Positions 32,048 through 44,911 of a DNA stretch of 64,000 bases are shown piece after piece; position 1 is the stretch's first letter; each line of letters begins with the position of its first letter. The stretch comes from Plantago elongata (Eukaryota > Streptophyta > Magnoliopsida > Lamiales > Plantaginaceae), in assembly GCA_036897095.1 (NCBI GenBank), contig JAYMSP010000072.1, forward strand, positions 1-64,000. Direction: 5' to 3'. Below the pieces are notes generated by a model. It made no database searches. It saw only the letters and a list, made by a program, of their open reading frames with translations, and was not told the origin of the DNA. A program made the position numbers and the translations under genes.

Positions 32048-33104
32048 TTAGAAACTTTAGCAATAAAATTACTTTAAAATTATGTAAAAATGCACACTGT
32101 AAATTAACATTATAAAATTAAACTAAGCTTACTTAAATAATATTAATGTAAGTTAAAAATAGTTCGTAGTTAAAGTCATAATAAATTGGTCAAATAAACA
32201 TTTTATCATAAAATAAAGTACTACAATATCACTTAATACGTATTTTCTTTAACTGAAATTTACGGTACCTACCCTATTCATCAAAACTATTACTTGAAAA
32301 TTGTAGATACAGTTTGGCCGTTGGCTTGGCTCACTTCATTTTTCTTTTCCTTCCTTTTCTTTAGCCTTTTGGAATTCAGTAGGACACAGTCTATTTAATA
32401 TTGACTATTTTAATTTTTAATGGCATGAAGGAGTTTATGTAAAATGTTTCCTACTTCAATGCATCGCTATCGAGCAAGCTTTTTTTAGCCTTTTGCTTAA
32501 TATTGACCAATTAAAAGCCGCTCATAACCAATTATTACAAGTATAATACAAACACGAAAAGTCCCAATTAACAAAAATAGAGTATTGAACTAAACATGCC
32601 TTTTAATCTCACGAAATGACAACATATCTAATTATCTATCAACGATAACGACTGAGTTACAAATAACACGTATCAGGTATTTTTCAAATCTTACAGTTTT
32701 AAATAGCGATCTAGTCGAGTTGTATCTACTTCTACTTTTAACTTGCATGAGATTTAGTGTGGTATGATATAAGTGAAATGGTGAGGAGAATAGTAGAAGG
32801 GTTAGTCTTAAAACAATATTAGTTCCATAAAATCGTCCACCTAACTCAACAATTATTGCTATAAAATGTCAATTGAATAAGAGTTTGATTCAAAAGAATG
32901 AAAAAGGACAAAAATGTCACACACGTTCATTGCATTTTGTGATGCACGAACCAACACAAATACTATACTAGCTAGTATATGATTAATAATGTTAGGTTCG
33001 CATTCTTCACATGTATTCAACGACCCAATTTTATATTTTCCTCAACTCAAACAAACGGACGGTCCAAATCGCAGGTAGTTTCCTCGAAGTACATCATTGC
33101 ATAT

Positions 33105-33322
33105 ACTTCCTCTTTCTTCCAGGTTCCGTTCCGAGAGTTGAAATAATTTTTCATTTTAAATGTTCTATTAAAATAAAATAATTTTTTATTTATAAAAATA
33201 ATTCTACAATACTATTTCATTTTGAACTATATATTATTGAACCTACTTAATATACTTTTCTATTTTAAACTCATTATTAATCATAATATATTTAAGATAT
33301 ATTTCAATGCAAATGGACGGAG
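33105..33322. mobile_element. Probable Stowaway MITE, 218 bp
   Basis: TA on both sides (33103-33104 and 33323-33324). The left end is CTTCCTCTTTCTTCCAGGTT, and the right end CAAATGGACGGAG is the reverse complement of the usual CTCCGTCC terminus. The interior is AT-rich. Confidence 0.65.
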
Positions 33323-34337
33323 TAGGTTTTATCATTGTACAGTCGAACACAATGAAACTCACCAACTCAGATCTGAAATTTTCAAAAAATGATGCTGACC
33401 AAAGTGCCCAATGTTAACTTGAGTGATGTATACGATTCTTAACATTTCAATGTTCAACATGTGAGTTTGAAAAGTCTAAAGGTAGTAAAATTTTCATAAA
33501 GCTTGCAGAATATGATAATTTCTTAATGATTAAGCATGTTATAAGTAACATAATACAAGTGGAAGTATGATAAAATATATAGTTTTCTATGCAACGTAAA
33601 ATATTATATTAGATTAGTGTAATCTATAAGCTTCTTATATTTAAAGAATATGATATTTTATGAATGTTACGTCCTATTTCAAGATTAAATATGAATACAT
33701 TTTCAGTATTTAATCGACCCTAACATACATAATAATAAGTTTAAAAATAATAAGTCGAAGAATGTTTGGCAAATTTAAGTAGTTGTCCAATCTCCAAACA
33801 ATTGAAGAACAATCAAAATGTTTTCTTTCGGTACAACATATATAATCGTCACATTTCAAATCCCTAAAATTTGGGTAGTACAACATTTAGGTACACGTAT
33901 CTTGTAAGAACACAGCTAGGTCTATAACTTACATTTTCTCTGTTTCTAACACAATACTTGCATTCTCTTCAAAATTGCCCTTGTTCAAGTGAACCATACT
34001 CGCGAATGCTTTTGTATTCGCAGGTAACTTCGATAACATGGATTTTTCAACATTCGAGAATATACGAGATTCTAAATTGCACAACTGGGATGCAAGGCCT
34101 AACGGACATGAAGTAAGGAAGCAATTTGGAAAATAAACATTGCATCAACCTGGTTTTCACTTTTCACTGATATGTCACAAATCATCATTAAATCAAATGG
34201 AAGTTTCTCCTTCGAAACATTAGTCTTACAAATTCCAAAAAGCAGCAAAAAGGTTCTTTACTTCTACACAGAACTACAAAATGTGCAAGGACAAAGTCAC
34301 AACTCATAAGGTTGATTATGACGCCGTTTACCTTCTC

Positions 34338-37300
34338 TTAGAAGATCTTAAAGAGTAAGCCACCATGTGCAGCGAAGAAGGGGGCGAATACAAGGGATTC
34401 TACAGCCATTAGCTTAATAAGAATGTTCAGTGATGGTCCTGAAGTGTCTTTCAAAGGGTCACCAACTGTGTCTCCAATGACGGCTGCCTTGTGTGCATCA
34501 GACCCTTTAGGGCCGAGAGTTTGGGCGTGTTCTGAAGCTCCAGCCTGATGTTCCAGCATTCCATTAGAAATATATACAAAAAAAAGTTTCACCAGAAATC
34601 AAATGGAATGAACATAATTTATAAATAACATTACCTCAATATATTTCTTGGCATTATCCCAAGCACCACCGGTGTTAGATGCAGAGATAGCAATCTACAG
34701 GACAATGATATAAATAAGTATAGGATAAAACAGAGTGCCTCGAATCATGTTTTGGAAGGAACAAAAAAAAAATGATCCTCAAGGTATACAACTACTCGTC
34801 TTGGCTAGTATATGGAGTAATCTGCTGAAATAGAGACCTTCCATAGTGATAGTTTAGAAAATTATTATAGCATCTTTAACATTATTACCTGAACACCAGA
34901 GACGAGCGAACCAGCAAGAATACCGGAAAGTGTTTCGACACCAAATAAAACACCCACAATTAGAGGGGTAAGCATGACTAGAGCGCCTGGAGGAATCATT
35001 TCCTTGATAGATGCATCAGTGGAGATCTTGACACAAGTTGCATAGTCAGGCTTGCCGGTGCCTTCCATGAGACCAGGAATGGTATTAAATTGCCGGCGAA
35101 CTTCTTCAACCATCTTCAAAGCAGCACTGCCCACACTTTTCATCGTCATGGCTGAGAACCAGTAAGGGAGCATAGCGCCCACAATCAAACCAATGAATAC
35201 TTTTGGAGTTAGAACGTCAACTGTTGTGATTGATGCCCGGCTCACAAATGCACCGAAAAGGGCAAGGGACACAAGAGCAGCAGATCCAATTGCAAAACCC
35301 TGTAAACCAAAACCAAGAATAACATGTTGAACAATCATTCAGACTCATATGGTAATGAATCATGATACAGTCTAGTTTTCTCGAATTACTATGGAAAAGT
35401 TGGAAAATATTCACGGTGAAATTTGTGTCCTTCCAATTGACATTTAAAGGTTTAGCATTGCATACCTTCCCAATAGCTGCAGTTGTGTTTCCGGCAGCAT
35501 CAAGGGCATCAGTCCTCTCTCGAATAATGTGACTCATTCCTGCCATTTCAGCAATACCCCCAGCATTGTCACTGATGGGACCATAAGCATCTATGGCCAA
35601 TCCGGTGGCTATTGTACTCAACATTCCGAGGGCAGCTACTGCAATGCCATACATTGCGGCAAATGTAAAACTAACAAAAATACTTATTGCTATTGCAAAA
35701 ATTGGGATAATCACTGATTGGTATCCCAATGCAAGACCGAAAATAATATTTGTAGCAGCTCCAGTACGACAGGAATCTGCAACATCTTGCACGGGTCTGA
35801 ACATAAAGGAGATTAAGTTAAAACCAGCAACTACAAAAAAAGTGACTAACCAAATATACCCGTTCAAAATAGTACCTATATGCGTTGCTTGTAAAGTACT
35901 CTGTTACAAATCCAATAATTAGGCCAGCCCACAACCCAACAGCGACGCAGAGAAATAGTTGCCTGCAAAACAATCAATGACCAGATATCTGTAATGGTTT
36001 TTGAAACATAGGAGCATGAAATGGCATGGATATATATTTTGGTTGTTTACCAAAGCAATCATCATATAGACGGTCAAAGAGAACGAGCTAAAGAGAAGGT
36101 TACAAGAAGAGCACTTTGTATAAGAAATTTTACAAAAATACTGAAATGTGAATAGTGGGCAAAGTTAAGATGAAGATGGTGCCATGAAGCAATTCAAAGA
36201 AATTGCAATTGGAGAACGAAAAGTGAAGTTGGACTTACCAGTTCTTAACGTCTTTCTGGACTCCGAAGTTAAAGATTGTGAAGGATGATGGAAGGGCGAT
36301 CCAGCTAACAATAGCTATACCAATTGTCATCAACACAGTGGAAATAATAAGTTGATTCTTTAGAGCCGGCTCAATTTCATTAACTTCCTTGATCTCAAAG
36401 AAATCAGTTGCAAACAAAGTGGTTAGCAAGCAAACAAGGATCCCAACAGAGCTGACTAGAAGAGGATAAAGCATAGCAGTGAATTCATGGTTGATGCCAA
36501 ATGATGAGATAGAAGCAACAACGAGGGCTGCACATGAAGATTCTGCATACGAGCCAAACAAGTCAGATCCCATACCAGCAATATCCCCCACGTTGTCTCC
36601 GACATTATCTGCAATAACCTGCAAAAGTTTGGAAATTAAGTCATAAATAATCTTTGAACAGCTCTGATGAATGAATGAGAAATGATAGTTTTTCAGTCAG
36701 CATACCGCTGGGTTCCTAGGGTCATCTTCTGGAATGTTCCTCTCGACTTTCCCAACAAGATCTGCTCCCACATCAGCAGCTTTGGTATAAATACCTCCAG
36801 CTACTCTACCGAAAAGTGCCATGGAAGATCCACCCAGTCCATAACCAGTTATAGCCTCAAATAGGCCTTCCCAGTCATCACCATAATATATCTTGAAGAG
36901 ATTAATAGTAATGTATAGAACCAAAAGGCCATTTGCAGCAAGAAGAAAGCCCATGACAGCTCCTGATCTAAATGCAACAATAAAAGCCTTGCCAACCCCC
37001 TTCCTAGCTTCTAAGGTAGTGCGAGCATTTGCGTATGTGGCAATTTTCATTCCAAGGAAACCAGAAATAACAGAGGTTACGGCACCTAGAATGAAGGATA
37101 CGGTACTAAAAATAGCTGTAGCAAGAGCAGGCTTGCACGTTTTGGTGGTGTCATAAGTACAGGTCTTCGGCTTCGTACTAAAGCCTTCTACCGAACCGAG
37201 GAAAACAAAAATCAATATCGCGAAGGCAACCATGAAGATACCAACATACTGATACTCGGTGAAGAGGAATGATGTTGAACCTGTATCCCAATTAGACAAG

Positions 37301-39249
37301 AAAGTTATAAAAAGGCACTTATTGGGGTAGAGTACTTTGTTAATGGGGCAGAACAAACATCAAAAAGTATGAAATTAACAACCTCTAATATAAGAAAGGA
37401 CAAGACCAAATTTCCAGATTCATCTTTCGTGCAAATAAATTAGAAGAAGCAAAGGACACTACGGCACTACACAATGCGAGATAAGTATTCAAAAATCATA
37501 CTTTGCACATCAAGCAACAGACAACACATTGCAGCCACTTTGGGAAATGCTTGAAGGAATTTTTCATTCCTGACTAGCAGCACATCACCAATATCAGCTT
37601 CAAACAGTAAGACAGCACATTTTAATCCATATATTCATATGCTTTTGTCAAATTACTTCCCTTTACACCATTATAATAAAAATACTTGAATATAATTCAA
37701 AATTATCGTATGATTAAATTTACATATTTTCATCCTTAGAGATTAGTTATATTAGGTAAAGATATGTGTATCTATATTTAATTTATTCGTAAAGCCGGGA
37801 ATAATCCGTCACTCTGTTCCAGACTTACAGTGGCATGTAGTGCTAATTCATCAATTTACATATATTCAACCTAAAAGATTTGTTCTATTATGCAACTCGC
37901 GTTTGTCTTTACTTCATTCTAGAGGCTGGAGCCAATCTCTCTATACATTTAATTCTAAAACATTTTTTTAAATAATTAAAGTTTTAAATAAATGTGTATC
38001 TATTACTCTACAATACATAGTCAGTCCTGTCATTTCTTTCATTTGAAACTATAATCCTAGTTTTTCAGTATAAATTTCAATTCTTTCATAGTCAATACTA
38101 TTTCCAAAATCCAATGTATCTAATTTCTTCTCAACATGAATATTTATGTAATCCAATGCCAGGCCTAGCTAACCAATATCATACCAACCTTTTATGAATT
38201 ATCAAAAGTCTATTGCACTTTTTTTTTCCATAATTTAAAGTGCAACATCAATTCAAATAAGTAGTTTTCAATGTAAAAGTAATTTGAAAACTATCTAAAT
38301 AATCCACATGGATCAATTAAGCTAAAATAATAAATAAATAACTACTAAAACAGCCTTAGAATTTCCCACAACTGCTATATACTCAAACTACTTAGACAAC
38401 TTCCTAGCTTAATCAGAATAACCTATATATACAAAACCATCTTCTCAGACCAATGTGGAGATTGATTTGATATAACCGTAATCAATACACCTTCTATTTT
38501 ATTTTCTTACACCACCTACAATATTTTACAAATGCATTACAAATATATAACATGAAATGCTATTATACATTTACACTCTATTTTACATATCTACATATCT
38601 GTTTGCCATTCTTTCTACTTTTGGATCCATTCCCATTTCCCTCACCTCAACCAGAGCATACATACTATTCTATTCTATCTCATCTGCATTTTTCCAGATT
38701 TGGAGTACAAAAATATCTTATCCAGGCCAAATAAAACCATTCCGTTCCAGAAAATTTCAAATCAAACACTTAACAAGTAAAATCTGAACAAAATCTTGAT
38801 TTTCACTACAATCCAAATCTTAATCAAGTGAAATCTCAATCCAGGACCAAGAAAACGAAAGGACATTATCTGATTATCTCAAACACTCACCAGAACCATT
38901 CTCAGCTTCACAAAAAGCAGATATGTACACAAATTCACAAAATCTCAAAATCTGAAATCGATCAAAATTAAGATTTAAAAACAAAGTGATGAGCTACTGA
39001 GTTGAGTTCGTTACCTTCAGATATGGCGTTCTGGATTTCAGCACACTTAGCAACAACAGCATGGTCATCAATACCTTCCTCCTCAATCAACGACTCTACA
39101 AGTCCATTCTTTCCAGGAGATTTGTCGGCAGAAACCTTCACCTTGGCAACGAGCTGCCATTGCACCAGAGCGAAGATTATTCCGATGACTGCACAGGTCG
39201 GAATTATGATCTCGGTGGCTAAATCAGGGAGTAGAGTTAGCTCTCCCAT
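34338..39249 (-). CDS. AVP1: Vacuolar H+-translocating pyrophosphatase, type I (K+-stimulated)
   Basis: A tonoplast proton pump driven by pyrophosphate hydrolysis, with about 16 membrane spans. Eight minus-strand exons, 39249-39015, 37280-36706, 36618-36239, 35962-35876, 35796-35466, 35299-34889, 34694-34635 and 34544-34338, give 761 aa, close to the usual 760-770. Catalytic motifs are intact: [40 protein letters not shown] and [20 protein letters not shown]. The residue that separates subtypes is Ala in [10 protein letters not shown], so this is the K+-dependent type I vacuolar form rather than the Golgi type II form. The variable N-terminus is [20 protein letters not shown], and the protein ends [13 protein letters not shown]. 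Intron 1 is 1.7 kb, the longest of the gene, and AT-rich. Everything visible suggests a functional gene. The ortholog symbol is by family resemblance. Confidence 0.97.
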
Positions 39250-41041
39250 CTCACTTTGTTGTTGTTGTTGTTGCTCTGCTGGTGAGAATTTTGAGAGGAG
39301 AGAAAAAATGTGATGTGATGGGAGAGAAGAAGTGAGAGTTAGACAGGAATTTATGCTGCAAGAGTAGAGTGTGTGGGGTCTGATTATTTACACTACTCGT
39401 TTCGTATTCTAGATTTTTTTTAGGATAAATTATTTGTTTAAATCTTGAAATTTTGTTTTTGTCTCGTGGGTGTGGTTTTTGGATATTTGTGTAACTGCTC
39501 CTAGACTTTGGGGTAATTCATATATGTTCCTACGGTCTACCTTAATTGTTCACTTTACTTTCCGACACGTAAACTGAAAGTAATGTATATTAGTAAAATA
39601 TACTTAATTATTAACAATTTGAGTTAATTTTTATATACATCCCTTTAGATAACACTATTGATTTTCTACTCTCTTAATCGTTGCATGATAATTGAAAGTT
39701 TCAATAGTTAAGGACGGGATTGGTATCTGTATGCACAAGTTGAGATAATGCATTGGAAACTCTATGGCACTTTTTGTCACTAACTAAGTCGGAGTCACAG
39801 TGCAGGAAGGAGAAACTTGTATATCATAAATTAGTGTTGGTAGAGATGTAATTGACGAGTATATGACCTCACGTGTATGGAGTTGTTAAACCTCCACCTT
39901 TCCAGGATATTAAAGGATGTTTGCTACCGACATGGTGTGCACGTAGCACATCTCGCATTGCCTCACTATTACAACCTTATTTTTAGACGGTTTATTGTGT
40001 ATTATGTATCCACATATTTAGAATTTGTTAGGGAAATTGTACAAATTATTTTACATTGGATTCACTAATGTTCTTTATATAACGTTGTCTATACTTACAT
40101 ATATTGTTGGTATCGAACACGAACAGAGATCAGAGACGACCATGTAATAGGTGATAAAATTTTGAAACAGTTTCACAAATTTCCAATCATTACGAATATT
40201 CTAGCCTAGGAATTAAGCTAGTCACATTTGATTGATTATACAGCCCCCTTTTTACCATAAAGGTAACGAGACAAAACACATGCAACTGCCCGATTGACAT
40301 GGTGAGTAACCATGTCCATCATCTACGCACTATCGAAGAAACTAAGCACAAAAATGGTAAAAAGCATTAGCAAAGTATTCAGCAACTTGCTCAGGCTATA
40401 AATGGTAATATGAAAAATATCTGAGATGATATTTTTTATCTGCCATCTTACTTCATTTCAAGGATTATGATCCAGGCTGGAGATGGACCTAGTTTATGTG
40501 GTTCGTATAAGATCCAACTAGCTCCTTTAATTCAGTGTAGCAACTTGTAACGTTACTCTCTAATCATATTTTATAGACGTTAAAAACGATGATATATCGA
40601 AAAGAATTATTCGTTTAAAAGAGAATAATGGGTCATGGGGTTGTTCATCAGTGGAATATTTTAACCGCCAAATAACTTTATAACTACTATTTCACGAGGA
40701 TGATTTACGGTAAACTAAACTAGTGCGAGTTATACTTGACTTGATGACAATACAATTTTAAGTTACGTGTGAATTTTGCATCGTCTATTATAACTTATAC
40801 GTTTTATGTCCTATGTGCATAAGAGTTCAGTTCATGCAGGTCTTGCTTTGATGTGCACCTACCTGTACAACACTATGAGCATTGAGCCCCCACATTAAGA
40901 TGCATTTATTATGTATATTGTATGTGTTTAAGTTTAACATCGATTTTATTTTTATTTTTTCTTATAGGCTAATGCAAATGATGAAAAACCTACTAATAAT
41001 AGATGGTTTATTTGTGTGTTTGACGTGACACAATTGACATT

Positions 41042-41107
41042 TTGTTAAAATAAGATGATTTGATTATACATACTCCTTGTTAAAATAAGATGATTTGATT
41101 ATGCATA
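41042..41107. repeat. Paired 31-bp direct repeat
   Basis: TTGTTAAAATAAGATGATTT followed by GATTATACATA at 41042-41072 recurs at 41077-41107 with one change, separated only by CTCC. Confidence 0.9.
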
Positions 41108-41162
41108 ATTAATATATTTAATGAATGTTAATAAAGTGACTCATGAGATACCAATTTAATTA

Positions 41163-41314
41163 GGGGCTGATTGGGATAGTATTTAAATGTCCCCATTTGA
41201 TTCGATGAACAGTGATTTAGCCTAAAATACACTTTAAATATCTCCATTTCAATTTCATTCCAAATACAATTTCATAAAAATACCCATTCAAATGTCATGC
41301 CAATCCGACCCGGA
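41163..41314. mobile_element. Tourist/Harbinger-like MITE, about 152 bp
   Basis: Left TTA then GGGGCTGATTGGG; right end CCAATCCGACCCGGA before TTA, slightly eroded. The core ATTTGATTCGATGAACAGTG followed by ATTTAGCCTAAAATACACTT is shared with the copies at 20243 and 31889. Confidence 0.75.
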
Positions 41315-42724
41315 TTAGCTTTTCCAGACAAAGACACACATCTGTTTTGTTGCAATGATTCCACAAATCATGCCGCACTGTGTCAAAAAAATAAAGAGTA
41401 TGGCATTATGTATGCTAAGTGCCTTACTTTAACTAAGAAAGGTGAATTGGTAAAGAACCAATTTGACATTTAAACCGACTTAATAAAATCAACTAGAAAA
41501 AATAGTTGGTAGTTAAAATCATAATTAGTAGTTGAATAATTAATTAGTAGTTGGTAAGGTAATTTCATTTTCAACAAGCTCACTTCATTAGCTTTTCAAA
41601 TCAACTAGCTTTAACTAACTTATTTGAAAATATGCGCGTTCACATAACGAGTTTTTTATTAAAAAAAATTTCATTGAGCTGAAAAACTAGCTAAGAAGGT
41701 AGTGGTAAACTGAGCCAAGGTCTGATAAAGTGATTTTATATGCTAATTGCCCCTCCATTAACCTTTTGCAATTTGCCCCTTGAAATTTATATAATCTTTT
41801 ACGAATCACTCCCTAAAACTTAGGGAGTTGCACTCTACTTTTAAAGTTTCAAAATGTCTAGAACATGAAGTTAATCATAAACATTTGAAAGCGGACAATT
41901 AGCACAGTGTACAGGTTTTTGGATACAAATCACACTCCTGCAAACTGCAAAGATACTCCGGACAAAATTATCATAGTTCAAAGATCAAGCCGAAGGGAAA
42001 AAACTACGAGTCGAATTGAAGAAAACTAAAAGAAAGGTGTATATTTGCAATTAAGTGAATTTCGCTTATATACCGCATATAGTAAAGTAGGTATCTTTGT
42101 AGCTGTTTCTTAGTATTATTACATTTTGGAGGAATAAAGTGTTGAAAAAAATTGGAATAAAGAATCGAATAAATCCGAAAAGGATATTCTTATCAGAATC
42201 CTTCACGTTAACCACAGATTTTGTCATATAAATACAATAACAATTTATTCGAACGTACCAATTAATATAATATTATTATATTGAATAAAAACTAATATTC
42301 CGGTGACCTGTCTGCAGATAATGCAGGTGAAGCCCATCTCCCTCATCACTGTTGAGAGGTTGCTAGCTGTCTGCTAGTCCTTTCAAAGAGATAGAACTAA
42401 TACATCATTCTTTCTTTAACTTACAATAATTAGTATGGTTTTTCGTGTCTTTTTCTTTCTAATTAACCACACTTTCAGATCTTGTAATCTAGAAGGGTAG
42501 TTGTTAGGCATCATGCCATGAAAGGGAGTTTGAATCTACCTTTAGGAACATGTTGGATACGTTAGTTATGAATAGTACGGCATCGGGACTCACCTAAAGC
42601 CAACTTTCAAAATTTTGAACTATTCGGACTCATACTCTGTGATTGTGAAATTGGTTGTTTATGCATGATTATTGCTAGCATAAATAAGATGAAAAATGTG
42701 TTCTCTTCAACTTAAAATCACTTA

Positions 42725-42850
42725 AGTTCAGTTTAGTTTAGTTCAGCTCGACGTAGTTATAATTTATAACTTACTTCAGTTTAGTTCAGTGAGATTTAAT
42801 TCTGTTCAGTTTTAATCAATTCAATTCAGCTTAATTCAATAAATTTCAGT
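42725..42850. repeat. TTCAGTTTAG-type simple repeat
   Basis: Words such as TTCAGTTTAGTTTAGTTCAG and TTCAATTCAGCTTAATTCAA repeat in degenerate form. It is a low-complexity tract without other content. Confidence 0.6.
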
Positions 42851-44116
42851 TGCAAGGTTGATAAGGATTAATCTGTCATGGTAAATAGTGTCAAAATGGA
42901 CCGCAATGCTTGTGGTATAACATAGATGGTAAAGACTCGGTTTTTTAAATTTTATGATCAACAAATCACTCTCCTTTAGTCCAGTCGCCATGTCCAGCTC
43001 TTTCAAAATGGATCACCAGATTAGAAGAGTTAAAATGGCCCAAGTTCCATACTGAGCCAGGCCGGACCTTTAAGAACTGCGTTGATATTAATAAATGGGC
43101 TTTCGAGGTCCATTAACGTTTACGTCCCAAAGATTACAAAATGGCATAAATATCAAAATGGAGAGGATAAGTTTATTTTGAAAATAATCGTATTACTTTA
43201 ATGTCAAATCAATATCACATAAGTTCATTAGTTCGATAAATTTACTTATAAATATAAAAATATTACTTAGGTTATATAATAAATACAATAACTGGTTCTC
43301 TGTAGGGTGGTTTATTTAATATTAGTTTTTTTCCGATGCACCTAATACTCACAAATTAAAAATTCATACAAAATGATATGTGATAGTCATACAATTTTTA
43401 ATTAGTAAGTGCACCGAATAAAAATAATCATTAAAAAAAAACGTAGGGCTCATGTTCCATAACACCATGCTGAAAGTTGGAATAATTATGCACATTCGGC
43501 ACGTGAATACATAATATTATGTTCCTAATTCAAAAGCATGCATCATGATTATGAGTATCGTAAACATCATATCAAATATTTGAATGATTATACTTGTAAT
43601 AATAATTTTCTTTAGAACAGAGATAGTATTTATATTCCCAATCACGTAAGATGTAATTCAACACAAAGCATGGTGGATAAATGTCTATATTTAGCATATG
43701 AATACCATCATATAAGGTTTTAAAATGTTTTAAGAAGATTATGATAAACCAATTGAGTAGTTTTAATTTCGGTATGCAATACGGGTGATGATAAAATACA
43801 CGAAAATATAACACATATTGATTTATAAGGTCAAATATAACATTAAAAAAAATAGTTTAATATGTTCATAGATCTCGACCCAAAAAGGAATACTAACAAT
43901 ATCATAGGCATAGCCAATTGAATCCTTACCTACAACTCATGGGTTGCGGGAATGTTGTGCAATTTTATAGGAATGATGTAACACCTATGTGTCATAGAGT
44001 TTAACTAAATTGATGAAAAAGAATATTTATATCATTATAGTGCACCAATTCGAGAATGTAAGAAATCTAGAATTAATCGTTATACTCTATCGCTTGTTAG
44101 TATAGGTACGAAAGTA

Positions 44117-44350
44117 TACGCGTTGGTTTGTGGTGCCAACATATCATATAAAGATCAGTCTAAAAGCAACATGCAGATATGTGTTAGTTTGTAATGTTAA
44201 CATATCATCTGAAGATCAGTCTAGAAGTAATCTGGAGATCACCTGAAAATATACATTGGTTATCAGTTTAGAAGTAACTCGAAAATTACCTGAAGATATA
44301 TGTTGGTTTGTGCTAACAACATATCACTTGAAATGAGTTTAGAAGTAACC
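44117..44350. repeat. Degenerate tandem repeats, about 50-75 bp units
   Basis: Roughly four irregular units share the words GTTGGTTTGTG, AACATATCA, GAAGATCAGTCTAGAAGTAA and ACCTGAA(A/G)ATATA. Units differ in length because parts are missing, as in an old minisatellite. Confidence 0.65.
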
Positions 44351-44911
44351 ACTCATACGATAAGCCTTTAACCTTGAGAAGATAAGACATAATGGAGTGT
44401 GAGTTGTTGCATTAACATCTTTCCATAACTGTATCATCACACATTCCTAATGATGGTAAAATTCGATCAAAATCAACCAATTTTATTATAGCGTAATGTT
44501 GTGTAATCATCACCGAATCAATTTATTAGTGACGGGGTAGTTACAAAAATATGTAAGATATCTCGATATATAATCCCAATGTTTATCCAGTAATGATTTT
44601 TCTTTACCTTTGATGTACAAATCCGGATGTTAATACCTAAGCACGCCCATTTACTGACCATCTACCACCATTTTCATCAAAACCTTTTCCTTTTAACTGT
44701 CTAGAATTGTCTCTAATGGTTGATTGATTGGCATTTGGCACCTCCGGTTTGTGCTGCTTCGTCTTCGCTACACCTCATGTACACGTTTCTCCTTAAATCA
44801 ATCCATCCTAAACCCTCGATTCACCCTTTTCCTCTAATAATTTATCTGTCATAGATATAGATAGATTCTTGCTATTTGCCATAAATCAAGCATTTTCTTA
44901 CTATTTGTCTC

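Larger units (their letters stand above)
29158..34337. other. 5.2-kb gene-free AT-rich region with small mobile elements
   Basis: No open frame of note occurs on either strand. At least seven small non-autonomous elements lie between 30.4 and 33.3 kb (listed separately). The rest (29.2-30.4, 32.1-33.1 and 33.3-34.3 kb) shows only AT-rich sequence. The part nearest 34338 holds the 3' untranslated region of the pyrophosphatase gene. Confidence 0.6.
39250..44911. other. 5.6-kb gene-poor region
   Basis: Starts with the 5' region of the pyrophosphatase gene (a GTT microsatellite is at about 39257-39274) and ends with the 5' region of the RING gene. It contains a Tourist copy (41163), a paired 31-bp repeat (41042), a TTCAGTTTAG-type simple repeat (about 42725-42850) and degenerate tandem repeats (44117-44350). 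Sequence at 41470-41700 rich in AACTAGCT/AGCTTTTC words may be an old MITE. The open frames at 39877-40068 and 43572-43814 have no coding look. Confidence 0.55.

Noticed and set aside
39877-40068. 63-codon plus-strand frame
   Set aside because: No promoter-like context, splice signals or family resemblance; its length is expected by chance.
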